A stretch of 64,000 bases of DNA from Diphasiastrum complanatum. Its lineage: Eukaryota > Streptophyta > Lycopodiopsida > Lycopodiales > Lycopodiaceae. Under the pieces are notes generated by a model. It was not told the DNA's origin. It did no database searches and worked only from the letters and a program-made list of their open reading frames with translations. Both the position numbers and the translations under genes were made by a program. Each line of letters opens with the position of its first letter. Positions within the stretch are counted from its first letter, which is position 1. This document shows, piece after piece, positions 12,396 to 23,975 of this stretch. The stretch is from NCBI GenBank assembly GCA_029204225.1, contig CM055092.1:38885800-38949799 (forward strand), in the 5' to 3' direction.

Positions 12396-13735
12396 ATGAG
12401 AATGCAAAGTTTTGTGAAATTGCTCTTTTGTCTATGGCATAGAAGGTTGGGACATCCTAACTATAAGTCTATGCTTTCTATGATCAAGAATGATAAGGCT
12501 ATTGGCCTTCCAAGATCACTTTCCAAGGATATCAAGCCCTGTGAGGCTTGTGCTATTGCAAAATCACATAGAAAGCCATATCAAAAGTCTTCTATTAAGA
12601 CTTCTCATCCTTTAGAATTAAATTCACTCGGATGTTCATTTTTCTTTCTCAAAAAGTATTGGTGGTGCAACTTGTTTTGTTACCTTCATTGATGATTTTA
12701 CAGGATATACTTGGTTGTACCTACTTTCTTCAAAAGCTATGGTATTTTATCACTTCATAGTCTTCAAAGCTTATGTTGAGAAATAGTTTTCTTTCAAAGT
12801 TAAAGCTTTAAGACGTGATGGAGGAGGTGAATACATCTCCAACAAGTTCTATGATTATTGTGAGGTTGAAGGGATTAAAAGAGAGTTTTCTTGTGCTTAT
12901 TCTCCATCTCAAAATGGAGTTGCTGAAAGAAAAAATTGATCTCTAAGTGAATGTGCTAAAGCAATCCGAGCTGAAGCTTCTTTGCCTATTGAATATTGGG
13001 GAGAAGCAATTAATTGTGCAATAGATTACCTCACGATGCACTTGCAAGAAAATCACCATATGAAGTCTTGTTTAAGAAGAAATACAAGGTTGATTACCTT
13101 AGAGTTTTTGGATGTGCTTGCTTTGTTCATGTACCCTTGGAAACAAGGAAAAGAAATGATCCAAATTCAGTCAAAGGGATCATGGTTGGACAAGAAGGCT
13201 TGCAGAATTTATGTTCCCTGTACCTCAGTTACAATTGAGAGTAGGGATGTTATTTTCCATGAGAATCAAAAATACATCTTTGATGAGGCTGAGATCAAAG
13301 ATTCTCAAAAGGATTCTCCTATCATCACCCTTGAAGATTATCTTGGCGAGATGGGGCCGAGAATTGAGGAGGAGTCACCCCGAATTTTTTCACCAAGGAG
13401 ATCACAAAGAGAAAGATCCGAGCCTAAGAGGCTTACATATGGAGATAAAGGCAAGCAGGTGGAACTCAGCTCCACTAATTATGCTTATTTTGTTTCACAT
13501 GAGAAGCCAAAGGATATATATGATGCACTCAACTCAAGAGAATGGTTTCTTGCCATGAAGGAGGAATATGATGTATTGATTGCCAACAAGACATGGGAGC
13601 TTGTGGATCTTCGGTTTTTTGAGTCAAATATAATCAAGATGGCACAATCAACAAGTACAAGACAAGACTTTGTGCAAAGAGTTTTGCTCAAGTTTATGGA
13701 CTTGATTATCAGGAGACTTTTGCTCTAGTTGCAAA
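12396..13735 (+). pseudogene. Copia family A integrase and linker
   Basis: The HHCC pre-integrase domain is readable (LWHRRLGHPNYKSM with CEACAIAKSHRKPYQ). The core is fragmented around 12620-12960, with GGEYISNKF near 12827. The C-terminal linker contains the ERSEPKRLTYGDKGKQ stretch that precedes reverse transcriptase in this clade, then the start of reverse transcriptase (REWFLAMKEEYDVLIANKTW). Several frameshifts and stops break it. The product would have inserted the cDNA copy into the host genome. Confidence 0.88.
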
Positions 13736-13737
13736 GA

Positions 13738-14999
13738 TGATATCAACTAGAATCATTATTTCTATTGCTTGTTTTTTCAAATGACAAGTTTTTCAACTAG
13801 ATGTCTCAAATGCATTTTTTAATGGATATATAGAAGAAGAAAATCATATGGATCAACCTCTTGTGTTCATCCAAGACAAGACTAAAATTTTCTTCTTCAA
13901 AAGTCTCTATGGACTAAAGCAAGCTCCAAGATCGTGGTATTCTCGACTTAACACTTTTCTTGATTCACTAGGATTTGATCTTAGTAACTATGATCCTTCC
14001 TTGTATGTCAAGTTTTATGATGGAGATATTGTCATTTTTCTCATTTATGTTGATGATATTATCCTAACAGGAAGTCATATCAAGTTAGTTGAAGAAACCA
14101 AAATAATTGCACTTGGAAAAGAATTCAAGATGCAAGATCTTGGAAAAATACATTACATATTAGGATTAGAAATTGACTTTCACAATGATATAGCTTTTAT
14201 TTGTCAATCCAAGTATGCTCTTTCGATGTTAAAAAAGTTCAATATGCTAGATCATAAGAGTATTGATACTCCTATGGAGCAAATTGTAAAAGACCGTAAC
14301 AAAGGTGATGAAAGACCCTTCGTGGACATCACTCTTTTTAGGAGTCTTATAGGCTCCTTAAATTGGCTCACTATAACTAGGCCTAATGTAAGTTTTAGTG
14401 TCCATAAGTTGAGCCAAGCTATCCAAAATCCTACTATTCATCATTGGAAAATGGCCAAAAGGGTTTAGGTATATATCTTCAACCTATGATTTTGGTTTGT
14501 TATATAAAAGCGAAGATTTTTCGATAGTTGGCTATTCTAACTCGGATTTTGCAAGTGATAAAGCAGATCGAAAATCTATAAGTGCATATGTCATATATCT
14601 TGGAGGAAATTTGATATCTTGGTTTTCCAAAAAGCAAGATACCATATCACTCCCATCTTGTGAAGCTGAACATAAGACACCTACTACTACAACAAAAGAA
14701 GTGCTTTGGATCAAGAGGTTGCTAGTGGAGCTAAAGATAATCTACCTATGATCATGTGTGACAATATTTCAGCACAAGCCCTTGCCAACAATCCAATATT
14801 TCATGCAAGGAGCAAACACATCAAGGTTGCACATCACTTCATGAGAGAGGAGCTCATTGGAGGGGAAATATACTTAGAGCACATCGACACATCATCTTGC
14901 ATTGCAGATTTGCTCACCAAACCTTTGAGCAAAAATTCCTTCATCAAGCATAGAGCCAATCTTGGAATAATACCAAAATCCATGTTCAAGTCAACATAG
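13738..14999 (+). pseudogene. Copia family A reverse transcriptase and RNase H
   Basis: Reverse transcriptase 13848-14468 includes LYGLKQAPRSWYSRLNTFL and the catalytic box LIYVDDIILTG, intact near 14044-14076. It is followed by the FKMQDLGKIHYILGLEI segment. RNase H follows in two overlapping frames (14497-14751 and 14706-14999). They contain NSDFASDKADRKS, SCEAE, then CDNISAQALANNPIFHARSK and the terminal IADLLTKPLSKNSF. Frameshifts near 14465 and 14735 inactivate it. The ORF ends just before the polypurine tract. Confidence 0.92.
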
Positions 15000-15007
15000 A
15001 TTATTTT

Positions 15008-15016
15008 TAGGAGGAG
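15008..15016 (+). promoter_or_regulatory. Polypurine tract
   Basis: TAGGAGGAG immediately precedes the 3' LTR start and is the expected primer for plus-strand synthesis in this element. Confidence 0.75.
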
Positions 15017-15256
15017 TGTTGAAAATAAAAAATCATCTATCTTAACTTTAGGCTTGTCACAAAGTTTTTTCTAGGTGAGTTTGTTGTTTCATATTGTAAA
15101 TGCCAAATTTGGCCTAGAAGAAACTTGAGCTACATGGGTTCTTCAAGTCTAGTTGGTAGTATACAACTTGTATATAGAATGTAGACTTAGAAATGTCAAT
15201 AATATGCTTGTAGAAACTCGTGGCATATCACATGCAATGGTTGTAAGTGATCCAAA
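15017..15256 (+). repeat. Truncated 3' LTR of copia family A element
   Basis: Matches the first 230 bases of the LTR at 8846 with scattered differences and small indels, then stops abruptly after GTGATCCA. More than 540 bases of the LTR are missing, so no target-site duplication can be tested. Confidence 0.9.
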
Positions 15257-16079
15257 CATGATGACCAAAAAAAAAAGAAATGACTTGAAGACCTATTTTT
15301 TTAAAATTTATTAATATTTTTTTTAAAAAGTATCCAAATTCAAAATGCTTCAAATAAATATATTGTAATGGTAAAAAAATGTTGTATTTTGCAAGGAAAT
15401 AATTTAAGCTACAAAAATTTGGTCAATAGATTTTTTATAAATAACTTAAAATTAGCTTATATTAAATAATAATACTATTTAAAATAAAATCATTAGATAC
15501 ACAACCACTAAAATACCTAAAAAATATTTTTCGCTTACTAAAAACAAAAGTTATAGTTTGTTTATTTTGGAGTTTTAAAAATTTTCTAAATTGCAATTCT
15601 TGTATTGAAAAAGATATATTTAAAATTATGTTAAAAACCTGAATCAATATTTTTTAAAATTTTAAATTTTTGAAAATCTTTACTTACACTCACGTAAGTT
15701 TATTGAATATCTAAACATTAAATAAACACAGATAAAATTACTTTGCAATAATCGAGATTAAACTAGTTGTGATAATATTTAAATCACCCTGAAGAAAATA
15801 TAATTTTTTTTGTCATTTCTTATAATTTCTAACAATATTGTTTTTACAAAAAATATTATAAAAATACATCTAAAATTAAAATATTGTAAACTTAAAAAAT
15901 CATTACAATTTTAATTTTTTGGTAATAATTATCAATGTTAGAATTTCTAAAATATTTTAAGTTTTAAGTTTAAATCGTTAAAAAATAAATTTAAAAATAT
16001 TAAATCAATAAGAAAGAATTCAAAACACAATACATCAAAAAATATAAATACAATTTTTTTTAAAGCAAAAGAGAATTAT
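15257..16079. other. AT-rich DNA, no gene seen
   Basis: Very AT-rich sequence with many A and T runs and no meaningful frame. It lies between the truncated copia LTR and the end of the minus-strand methyltransferase-like gene, whose 3' untranslated region it may include. Confidence 0.5.
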
Positions 16080-18645
16080 TTATTTCCAAAAATCATTGAT
16101 GTCATTTACATGTTTTTCTTTTGTTTTTTCTTGAGTAGTCAGTGTACTATTAAGTGGCACCTCTTCTACAATTTTCTCAACTACAGATACTACATTGTAA
16201 TCTTGAACCAAGACATCAACAAATTCTCTTGTGTCGCCTACTTTTCCGCTAGGAGGAGGCTGAGGTTCCTTGGACAAGAGAATTATTGTATCCTCGCTGT
16301 CCAAACTCTTTCCCACCTCAAATAATTCATCTGGCAAAATTGAAAGAGATTTCATTCTCATTTTTATAAAATCAACTAAATTAGTATCTAAATCTACTGC
16401 AACAACATGTCTGCCTTTTTGAACAGCACATGAGCTCGTAGTGCCGCTACCGCTAAATAAATCTAAAACCCAATCAGCTTTAAATGATTAATTAATTGTT
16501 GTAGCTTTTGGTAGGGACAAGCCACGGAACCCGTCATTGGATTTTTTAATTTCTTTGTCACAATTGGGTACTGGAACAAGTTTCCAAAACTTGTCAGTCC
16601 GGAAGTGTTATAATGCAGCATCGAGCGTTTTTCATCCAAAGAATAATAACGGATGGTTACGTATTCTATTTCATTGCAAACTTGAGCTCCTCCCAAGTTC
16701 CTGACATTGGGCTTGTACCTGACATAGAACATTACATGTAAAATCAGTTTAAAATTTTAATTTTAAAATAAAAAATTTAAAATAAAATTATGAACTAAAA
16801 TATGAATTGATAATTCAGGAACTTAAAAACTTACTACACAGCATTCTCAATTCTCGCATTATAGAAAGTTAGTAGAGTTTTATGTACTGATGCTGACCGC
16901 CAAGAAAAAATGAAAAATAACAGCTCTCCAAATTGGAGAAGTTGTGACTTCAAGAAAGCCCTACATAAAACTATGGATTTCAGTAAATTTGAAAGGAGTA
17001 TCATCATTTAATGATTCCTTCATCTAAATTCTGTATGGTATATCGGCGATGCACTGTATAAGGCCTTTTTCTTAAAAACTTTGAAATTTCTCTACAATCG
17101 CCCTCCTCAACAGAGTAAAAGCATCGTTGATCATCGACACTTTTGGGAAGGTAGGTCTCTAATGGATCGTCGTCCGCAACAATCTCTCCTTGTCCCTTTT
17201 TTCTGATTTTGCCTTCAGAATATGTCTCTTGAATTGGTCTAGAAGGACTTTGTTTTTTTTTTGTCTTCAGAAGACTAAAAAAAAAAAAGCTATGCTTAGC
17301 ATGGGAGACAAAAAATATTAAATAGAATAGGATACTTAACTTATCCAAAAAAAAAAATTAAATAAAGAAAAAACTATGTTTAGCATAGGAGACATAGAAT
17401 ATAGAAAAGAAACAATTAATAAGCACCTATGCTAAGCATGGGTAAAATAAATACCATGTCTCTAAACAAAATAAAAAATGGAATCAGGGCTTGATTTTGG
17501 CTGTTCAGAGAATAAAGCCTCTGGCACTCATCGAAATCTTAATAGTTTAACCCTATCACAAAGCCTTCTTGAACTTTCATAAATAGTTTGTGCCTGCATT
17601 TAGAAAATATAATTGTTAAAAATCCAACCAGATTATGAAAATCATTTTATTAAAAAAGGTAACATGAAAATAAATATTTAAATTATGATTATCACCTCTG
17701 AAATTCTTTTCCTATTTCTGCCAGGGAAAGTTGACCATTGGCAACTCTTGAAAGAACACTTATTATTAGTTCTGAAGAGCTAATCCCTTGTATATTCTTC
17801 CACTCTGATATTCTCATTTCAGTAGGGATTGGCTTCAGAATTTGAGTGCTCACAACTTTTTTTTAGACTTTGAGGCACCCTGAGCAGGTTGGCCTTTTAT
17901 TTGAAAAGTTTTCCACTTATCCAAGAAGGAGTCAACAAGGGCCCACATCCAAAATAAAAAAAAATTAATTGATAAAGAATCTAATCTATATCAAAATTGA
18001 GCTCAAAATTTTAGTCTGATAAAAACAATTTAAAAAGATTATAACATATATTACGACCAGAGCATTCCATGACGAGCATAGCCAAACAAATTACCTGGCC
18101 ATTGTGAAAAACAAGTTGAAAAAAATCATCGTATTTAGTAAGGTTCTGAGTAGGATTTTTCGAATCAAAAGACAAGTCTGTCTCTTGAGCACATAGTGTT
18201 TTCAGCTCAAGTTGATTCACATCTCCTGCTTTGGAGACTCTCATGTATTCTTTGTGAAAAAAATGAATTCTTTGTATCACGGTCATCTTCATCCGGTAGT
18301 CCTGATCAATATTGTGGTCCCAAGCGAATATCTTGCTTCTTCCACTGTCAGGCCAACAAATGCAATGGCACTCACAGTTCGAAAGCTTGGGATATGGGGA
18401 TATTCTTGAGATAATTGTTTTCGAAATTGTAAACTGTGTATCCCACCAAGAACAGAAAAATGATATGAATCTAATAAAGAAAAATCAAAATTTGCACCAT
18501 CGTTGCATTCGTTGGGATCAACCAAAACAACAAAGGGAGTAACTATGGCCTGTGTATAATGATCTTTAGATTTTATTTTTAAATTATGTGTATGTGTTTC
18601 ATTAGGCTCTGTTGATGGCTTTGGTGCTGGATCTGTTTTGCACAT
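16080..18645 (-). pseudogene. ParB-like / DNA methyltransferase fusion gene, multi-exon, broken
   Basis: Read from 18645 downward. First comes a ParB/sulfiredoxin-like segment (YHFSVLGGIHSLQFRKQL), then VGLTVEEARYSL and YRMKMTVIQRIHFFHKEY. A frameshift near 18290 joins these two parts. A CAG|GTAATT donor follows at 18094. Helical exons come next (LVDSFLDKWKTF; WKNIQGISSSELIISVL), with an AG|GTGATA donor at 17695 and a GCAG| acceptor before 17593. The last exon (16080-16718) holds NPMTGSVACPYQKLQQLINH and, after a 1-base frameshift near 16485, the S-adenosylmethionine motif I DWVLDLFSGSGTT (16437-16475) and GRHVVAVDLD. Motif I near the C terminus fits a beta-class N4/N6 DNA methylase. A weak DTPF at 17002-16991 may be decayed motif IV (DPPY). 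In-frame stops (for example in exon 17490-17593) show it is a pseudogene. The ParB link is by motif only. A fold comparison would test it. Confidence 0.72.
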
Positions 18646-18966
18646 AACAGGCTGTGGCAGTAGCTTCTGCCCAGAACTTCATAGGTAGGTGTGCTTGATG
18701 TAGCATGGATCTAGCTGAGTTGAAAAGAGTTTGATTCTTCCTTCAATCTCGTTCTGTTGAGGTGAATACGAAGTAGTGAACTATCTTTTGATGCCATGTT
18801 CAGCCAGGAGTGCCTTCACTTTCCTAGATGTTTGTGTCTCGGCCATGGCCTTGAATCACTTGAAGCATTCGAAGGCTTCAGATTTGTGCTTAATGAATAT
18901 GACTGTAGACCATCTAGAATAATCATCTATGAAAGTGATAAAATAGACTGCATCTCCTAAGGATGG
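18646..18966 (-). pseudogene. Ty1/copia integrase core fragment
   Basis: The minus strand reads GDAVYFITFIDDYSRWSTVI, then HKSEAFECF, then an altered GIK..FTTSYSPQQNEIEGRI. This is the integrase core around the first catalytic Asp and the PQQNG stretch of copia. Stops occur and both ends are cut. It abuts the ParB-like pseudogene on one side and the transposase-like remnant on the other. Confidence 0.8.
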
Positions 18967-19640
18967 ATAGATCAAGAAATAGTTGAAAGACAAAAGTTGG
19001 CCAAGCATCGAAAGAATTGTTCGGAATGTCCACAAAAATATCTAGGACTTGTTATTGATGGCATGGATCAGAAGAAAACAATGTTGCCTCATTTTGTCAG
19101 AGTGCTCAAAAATTTGAACAAGGCAGATTTTATTCAGGGTCAGCTAGTTGGAGCACTTGTGTTTAATGGCACTTTGGAGTCCAAGGTCTTTTTTAATCAT
19201 CCCAATGTTCGAAATGATCCAAATTTGACGATCACCATTGTATATAAGATAATTTGCAAATTTGGTGAAAGTCTTCCAAAAATACTTTATTTGCAGCTTG
19301 ACAACACTGTTAGGGAAAATAAAAATCAAACTGTTTTGGCATACTTGTCTATGCTAGTGGAGAAATGATTTTTCAAAAAAGTTAAAATAGGATTTTTATT
19401 GGTAGGACATACCCACGATCAAATTGATCAAATGTTTAGTTGCTATTCTAAGAGGTTGAGACACAAGAAAGTATTTTTATTATCAGTGCTTCAAAGCATT
19501 GTTGAGGAATCGTATGTGCCAAAGCCAAACGTGTCATTAATCAGACACACATATGATTTTCGTGATTATGTTAAGGCGTCCAATGAAACAGAGCGATGCG
19601 TAGCTAATATTAATGATATTAGCTTTCAGCACCAGTTTAA
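18967..19640 (+). pseudogene. Transposase-like DUF7869-type remnant
   Basis: The frame reads CPQKYLGLVIDGMDQKKTML, then LYLQLDNTVRENKNQTVLAYL, then FLLVGHTHDQIDQMFSCYSKRL. These three acidic blocks (DGMDQ, QLDNTxxENKN, GHTHDQID) are the hallmark of a widespread family that I recall as DUF7869, found with mobile elements and thought to be an RNase H-like transposase. That assignment is from memory. One TGA at 19366 interrupts an otherwise continuous frame. The C-terminal end fades near 19640, where a Ty3 LTR region begins, so the Ty3 element or a deletion cut it. Confidence 0.68.
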
Positions 19641-19734
19641 AATCAAATGTAACGAATCAAGCATAATATTATTAAACTATTTTCAAATTCAGTTTCGTGG
19701 CTACCTCTCTGTGTTATTCCCCCTTATCTCTGTT

Positions 19735-20509
19735 CTCCGCACTATTGAGTGTGAGTGATCCTGAGTCTACTAGCAATCTCTAATGCCTTACATGAATTAC
19801 TCTCTGATCAGATAGACTCTCTAGCGCATTACAGTCGTTTGTTGTGTATCCGTAAATATGCTCTAAGGAACTGTCTTGAAATCATCTTATTCGTCTGTCG
19901 CGAATACTTTCTTTTTGGCACTCGAATAACGTCTACATTTGGTACAGTCTAGCACGATCATTGAATAAAACTGTATGTATACATTTGAGATGGCAGTCCT
20001 TGTCTGAAGAATTGAGTCTTTGATCTGTATTCTTGCTTGTAACTGACATAAGTTTGTAACATGCTCTAAAACTATTCGTGCTCTTTAACCATAACCTTGG
20101 ACTTAAGTTGTTGAGGACTTATGTGTAGAGATGAACAGTTCGCGAACGCGACTAAATAATTGTCTGCACAACCACGAATACATCAAACATTTCTCGCCTC
20201 TTTGTTGACACCTTAATCAACATGAGTGTAGTACTTCTAATAACATCGCACTTGTAGAACGCATTTCATTCGATTCAATAAAGGCAAGACTGATGTTCTA
20301 GAATTATTAACACTACACACCCCAACACAAGTAATACTGGTTACTTTCTAATGTTTGTTGACAACCAGAATAACACCTGAAGCCACGTCACTCGAAATAA
20401 ATCATAAATTGTACCAAATACATAACTTTCTAACGATGTCCTCTGTGGGTTCGACATTATTTACTACAAAATCTATATTAACCTTATTGGTATAGTACGA
20501 CATATACCA
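19735..20509 (+). repeat. Partial 5' LTR of a Ty3-type element (family D)
   Basis: Matches the minus strand of 52634-53420 (shared GCACT.TTGAGTGTGAGTGA, later CATAT.CCAATTTTTGGCACC). It ends next to a primer site at 20515. The 5' border is not definable because similarity to the second copy starts inside the LTR. Confidence 0.78.
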
Positions 20510-20514
20510 ATTTT

Positions 20515-20532
20515 TGGCACCGTTGTCGGGGA
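20515..20532 (+). promoter_or_regulatory. Primer-binding site (tRNA-Asp type)
   Basis: TGGCACCGTTGTCGGGGA closely resembles the TGGCGCCGTTGCCGGGG primer site used by many plant Ty3 elements (tRNA-Asp), with two or three differences. Confidence 0.75.
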
Positions 20533-20586
20533 TAGCTTAGGAAAGTTATAAGAAAACTGACACATCCATCTCCATTTCTAGTGTAT

Positions 20587-22328
20587 GTCAGATAGAGTAT
20601 CCCGATTAAATGATACTGTAAGCTTAGAGAGGAATTTTTACGAAGACAAAGTGAGAGTGCAAGTCGAAATATCGACGAGATCACTGCCTAGTTACTTGAA
20701 TTTCTAATTAGCTTCGGTATGGAGGGTCCTGCTGCACGGTTCACTTCTATGTCAAAAATTAAGTTCAATTATTATAAAGGGACTACTTCAGATGATGCAG
20801 ATAGCTATGTCTCGCAATTTGAGTCAATTGCTAATGCAAATAACGAAGGAACTGACGTAGACAAACTGCGAATCTTTCTTGGTCTGTTGAGAAAGCAGGC
20901 ACGCATATGGTACAGTCAAGTTTAACCAGGCCATGTAGGAACCTGATTACTACTAAAAGATGCATTTTTGAACCAGTTCAGAGAAATCGATTATAGATCT
21001 AGAATTATCGGATGTCTGAACAATGTTCAGAAGAAGACTAAAGAATCCCTTTGAAAATATACACGAAAGGTTAAGAATTTTATAGGTAAACTAACCGGTG
21101 TATATTCCGTTGATATGTAGATCGAATGGGTTTTGGTTGGCTTACCACCAAAGATTGATTGATATTGCAGACAAGGGGACATGACTTCCTTAGCAGCAAT
21201 AATAACTAGTGCTGAAAACTTTGAGACCTCAAAACTAGCATGAAAGTGACGCTCAACTAAAAGATCTCGTAAGTAGTGATAGCAAAGATGATTCAAATTC
21301 TGACTCAAGTACCAGTTCTTCAAGCTCAGACTCCGAAAGCAATGATTCATCAGAATCAGAAGCTGATAAAGGAGATAAAAGAAATAAACAACAATTCAAA
21401 CGAAAGGATGACACGAAAACCATCGAGGATAAGTCGTCAACTTCTAAAGTCAAAAAGCTTTGGAAGAGTAATATGGTTGATCTTAATAAAAGTTTAATAA
21501 TTTGAAAGTGCAAATCTCTGAAGTTGCAAACAAAAGACCAAAAGTTTCCTCTTCCAATTCAAGAATGTGGTGTATGAAATGTGGAACTTCTGGACATACT
21601 AAGGAAGATTGCACCATTGTGAATGTAAAGTATATCGAAGATCTTGCCCAAGAGGTACTTTATTTTTTTAGAATGATGCGACTACTAATTATGTTCAGGG
21701 TGCTGTAGCATCAGCCCAGTAGGATGGACCAAAGTTCACACCAGGAAGTCACAATCCTCCTAAATTTGTTGGACCAACGATGAAGTCACAAACCGCAACT
21801 AAACCAGTGTCGGGCAACTCTCACAACTGTGGAGAGCAAAGACATTTTTCACCTGACTGTCCTCGACCATGAAAGCCGATTGGTTATGTACCATTATGAT
21901 CGAACTGTAGGGATCTTGGCCACAAGTATCCTGACTGCCCTCAGTCGTAGAAGCCGCAACCTAAATATCAGTATGTAGCAACACCAGCTGCTGCAGACTT
22001 GAAAGCAAAAGCTTCGACAGATGCTGTTGTGCAGAGGATTGATATAATTGAAGGAAAATTGGCAAAGACAGAAAACCAGTCCTGGCCAAGTGACATAGAA
22101 AAGATATTCAAAGTCACAACAAGAAACAAAGGCTCCTCAAAACCTGAACAGAAATCTTCAACGAAGTGCAAAAACTCTTCGAAGAAGAAATATTCGAGCA
22201 ATTCAATGAATAAATCTACAACTAAAGATGATCTTAAAGATGACCCCGACTATGACTACAATGGTACAAAACTATTTGCAAAAGACATCTCAGCAGAAGC
22301 GAAAGAAATTATCAACTTTGAACTTTAG
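20587..22328 (+). pseudogene. Ty3-type gag with three zinc knuckles, broken
   Basis: A short leader frame begins MSDRVSRLNDTVSLERNFYE, related to the MSNRAAQLERYRRLHEEF leader at 52362-52559. It is followed by the capsid region (ADSYVSQFESIANANNEGTD, LGLLRKQARIWYSQ, later LLKDAFLNQFREIDYRSRI) typical of Retrotrans_gag. Zinc knuckles are CMKCGTSGHTKEDC near 21573, a second lacking its first Cys (CGEQRHFSPDC) near 21830, and a third (CRDLGHKYPDC) near 21905. A Ser/Lys-rich tail follows (21999-22328). Many stops occur. No protease, reverse transcriptase or integrase follows: the element is cut near 22440 against minus-strand copia DNA. Confidence 0.82.
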
Positions 22329-22559
22329 TCAATTGATGTAGAGAAAGTGGTCATGTCGAGGAAGGGGACGATGAAATATCGAAGACTAAATTGTCTAGTG
22401 CTGTTCTTGACAAGCCAATCTGGAAATCAAAGACGAAGGACTATGACAAGGATGATTTTTTTTCATCCTCCTCCTATTGATGTGCAATGTTGCTTTGCTT
22501 GTTCTCTTGTGCTTTCTTCTTCTTGAGACATTATGATGCAATTGAACTTTAATTTGTCA

Positions 22560-23050
22560 TAGGAAAAGCAATTGAACTTTAATTTGTCTTTCTTGCCCTT
22601 TGAGCTTGATGTTTCATCCTCTTGTTTGGCCTCTTTTGGATGTTTCCTCTTGCCATTGGTCTTATTTTTTCCTTGAATGAGAAATTGGCTTTCTCATCAC
22701 CATCCCGCAAAGACGATGAGTTCAATCTTGCTTTGGCGTGGAGCATCCTACACTCTTCAGCCACTAATACACTATGAAGTTTTTCTGTAGTTGGCAAGAT
22801 GTCTTGGATTGCAAAACTTTGGACCAAATTTCTAAAATCATCCCCTAGACCTTAGGGTTATTTGAAAAAGCTCTCCATCATGAATCTTCTCTCCAATGGA
22901 AGCTAACTCCCTATTAAGAGACTCGATTCTAAGAACATAGTCTTGTGCACTCTCCTCACTTCTTCTCATGCTTTGAAAGATTTGGTTTCTAAGCATGAGG
23001 ACTCTATAAGTGTTGCTTGATTCATAGATTGATTTCAAAGAATCCCAAGC
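22560..23050 (-). pseudogene. Ty1/copia gag fragment (family C)
   Basis: The minus strand reads WDSLKSIYESSNTYRVLMLR, then QDYVLRIESLNRELASIGEK, and after a 1-base shift near 22835 LVQSFAIQDILPTTEKLHSV. This is the UBN2-type copia gag. It ends in a basic tail without a readable zinc knuckle. The matching leader, primer site and LTR fragment lie at higher coordinates (23051-23975), so the order on the minus strand is LTR, primer site, leader, gag. Confidence 0.85.
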
Positions 23051-23873
23051 CCTTTATCGCTAGATGATACTTATCTCAAAAGATCATTACTTACATTCAT
23101 CTTAACACTATGAAGATCTTTTCTTGTATCTAACTAACTCTTGTGCACCAAGAGGTTCATCTTCACTCGAATCAAGGATTCATAAATCTATTGGAGCACC
23201 ATTAGTAACTCCATCCTAATCTTTCAAATGAAAAAATTTTTAGAGTTCAATCTCTCACTAGCTTCTCAAAGATAAGCTCCAATAGATACCATCTTACTAG
23301 TGATTTCTACAAATAAGAAATTGATTTGATTGATTCTAGAAACTCTCAAAGGTATCTCTTGTAGTTATTCACTCAAATTAGATTTATAGCACTCCTCACA
23401 AAGTTGAAATGAATAGATGAGTTGCAATCTACGTACAATCAAATCAAGCCAATCTTGGCTACTTTTGGACAAAAAAATGACTCAATCTCCTTCACACTAC
23501 TTGATGTACTTTCAAGACCTGTAAATAACTTTTAAAGGACTTGATTTCATCCCTGATTAATTAAATCTCATGAACCAAAGTCAAATCTAATTAATGGCAC
23601 TCAATCTTGGTAGATTTTGCTAGGATTAGCACCAAAAATCTCATCAAGAACTCACAAAATGGATTATTATTGATCAACGGAATATTGTGCATTCAATGTA
23701 GGTTCAGAGGTGCCCACACATGTGGATAGTACATATTTGGATCCATACCAATTTTTTTCTCAAATCCCCCCACCAAAATTTAGACTCTAGCTCGCCATCT
23801 CAATACTAGTTTTTAGCACCACAACTTGCTAAAAATGGGTTTATCTTGATCAATGATTTAAGCCCTTGTACTT

Positions 23874-23886
23874 GGCTTTGATACCA
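23874..23886 (-). promoter_or_regulatory. Primer-binding site of copia family C
   Basis: The minus strand reads TGGTATCAAAGCC, one mismatch from the initiator tRNA-Met primer site, directly after a terminal CA of the LTR fragment at 23887. Confidence 0.8.
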
Positions 23887-23975
23887 TGTAAAAGTATTGT
23901 ACTTTAGGACCATAAATGGATATTAGAAACATCCACAAGGTTGGTTGGATGCTTGCTTAACAATCTATCGGCCAT
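23887..23975 (-). repeat. Remnant of family C 5' LTR
   Basis: About 90 bases resemble the outer end of the LTR at 25094 (both share TTAGGACC/ATAGGACC followed by AATGGA and later TTGGATGCT). The rest of this LTR is missing. Confidence 0.65.

Noticed and set aside
20440-20460. GTGGGTTCGAC, resembling a tRNA B box
   Set aside because: It lies inside a Ty3 LTR and no cloverleaf or A box can be formed around it.
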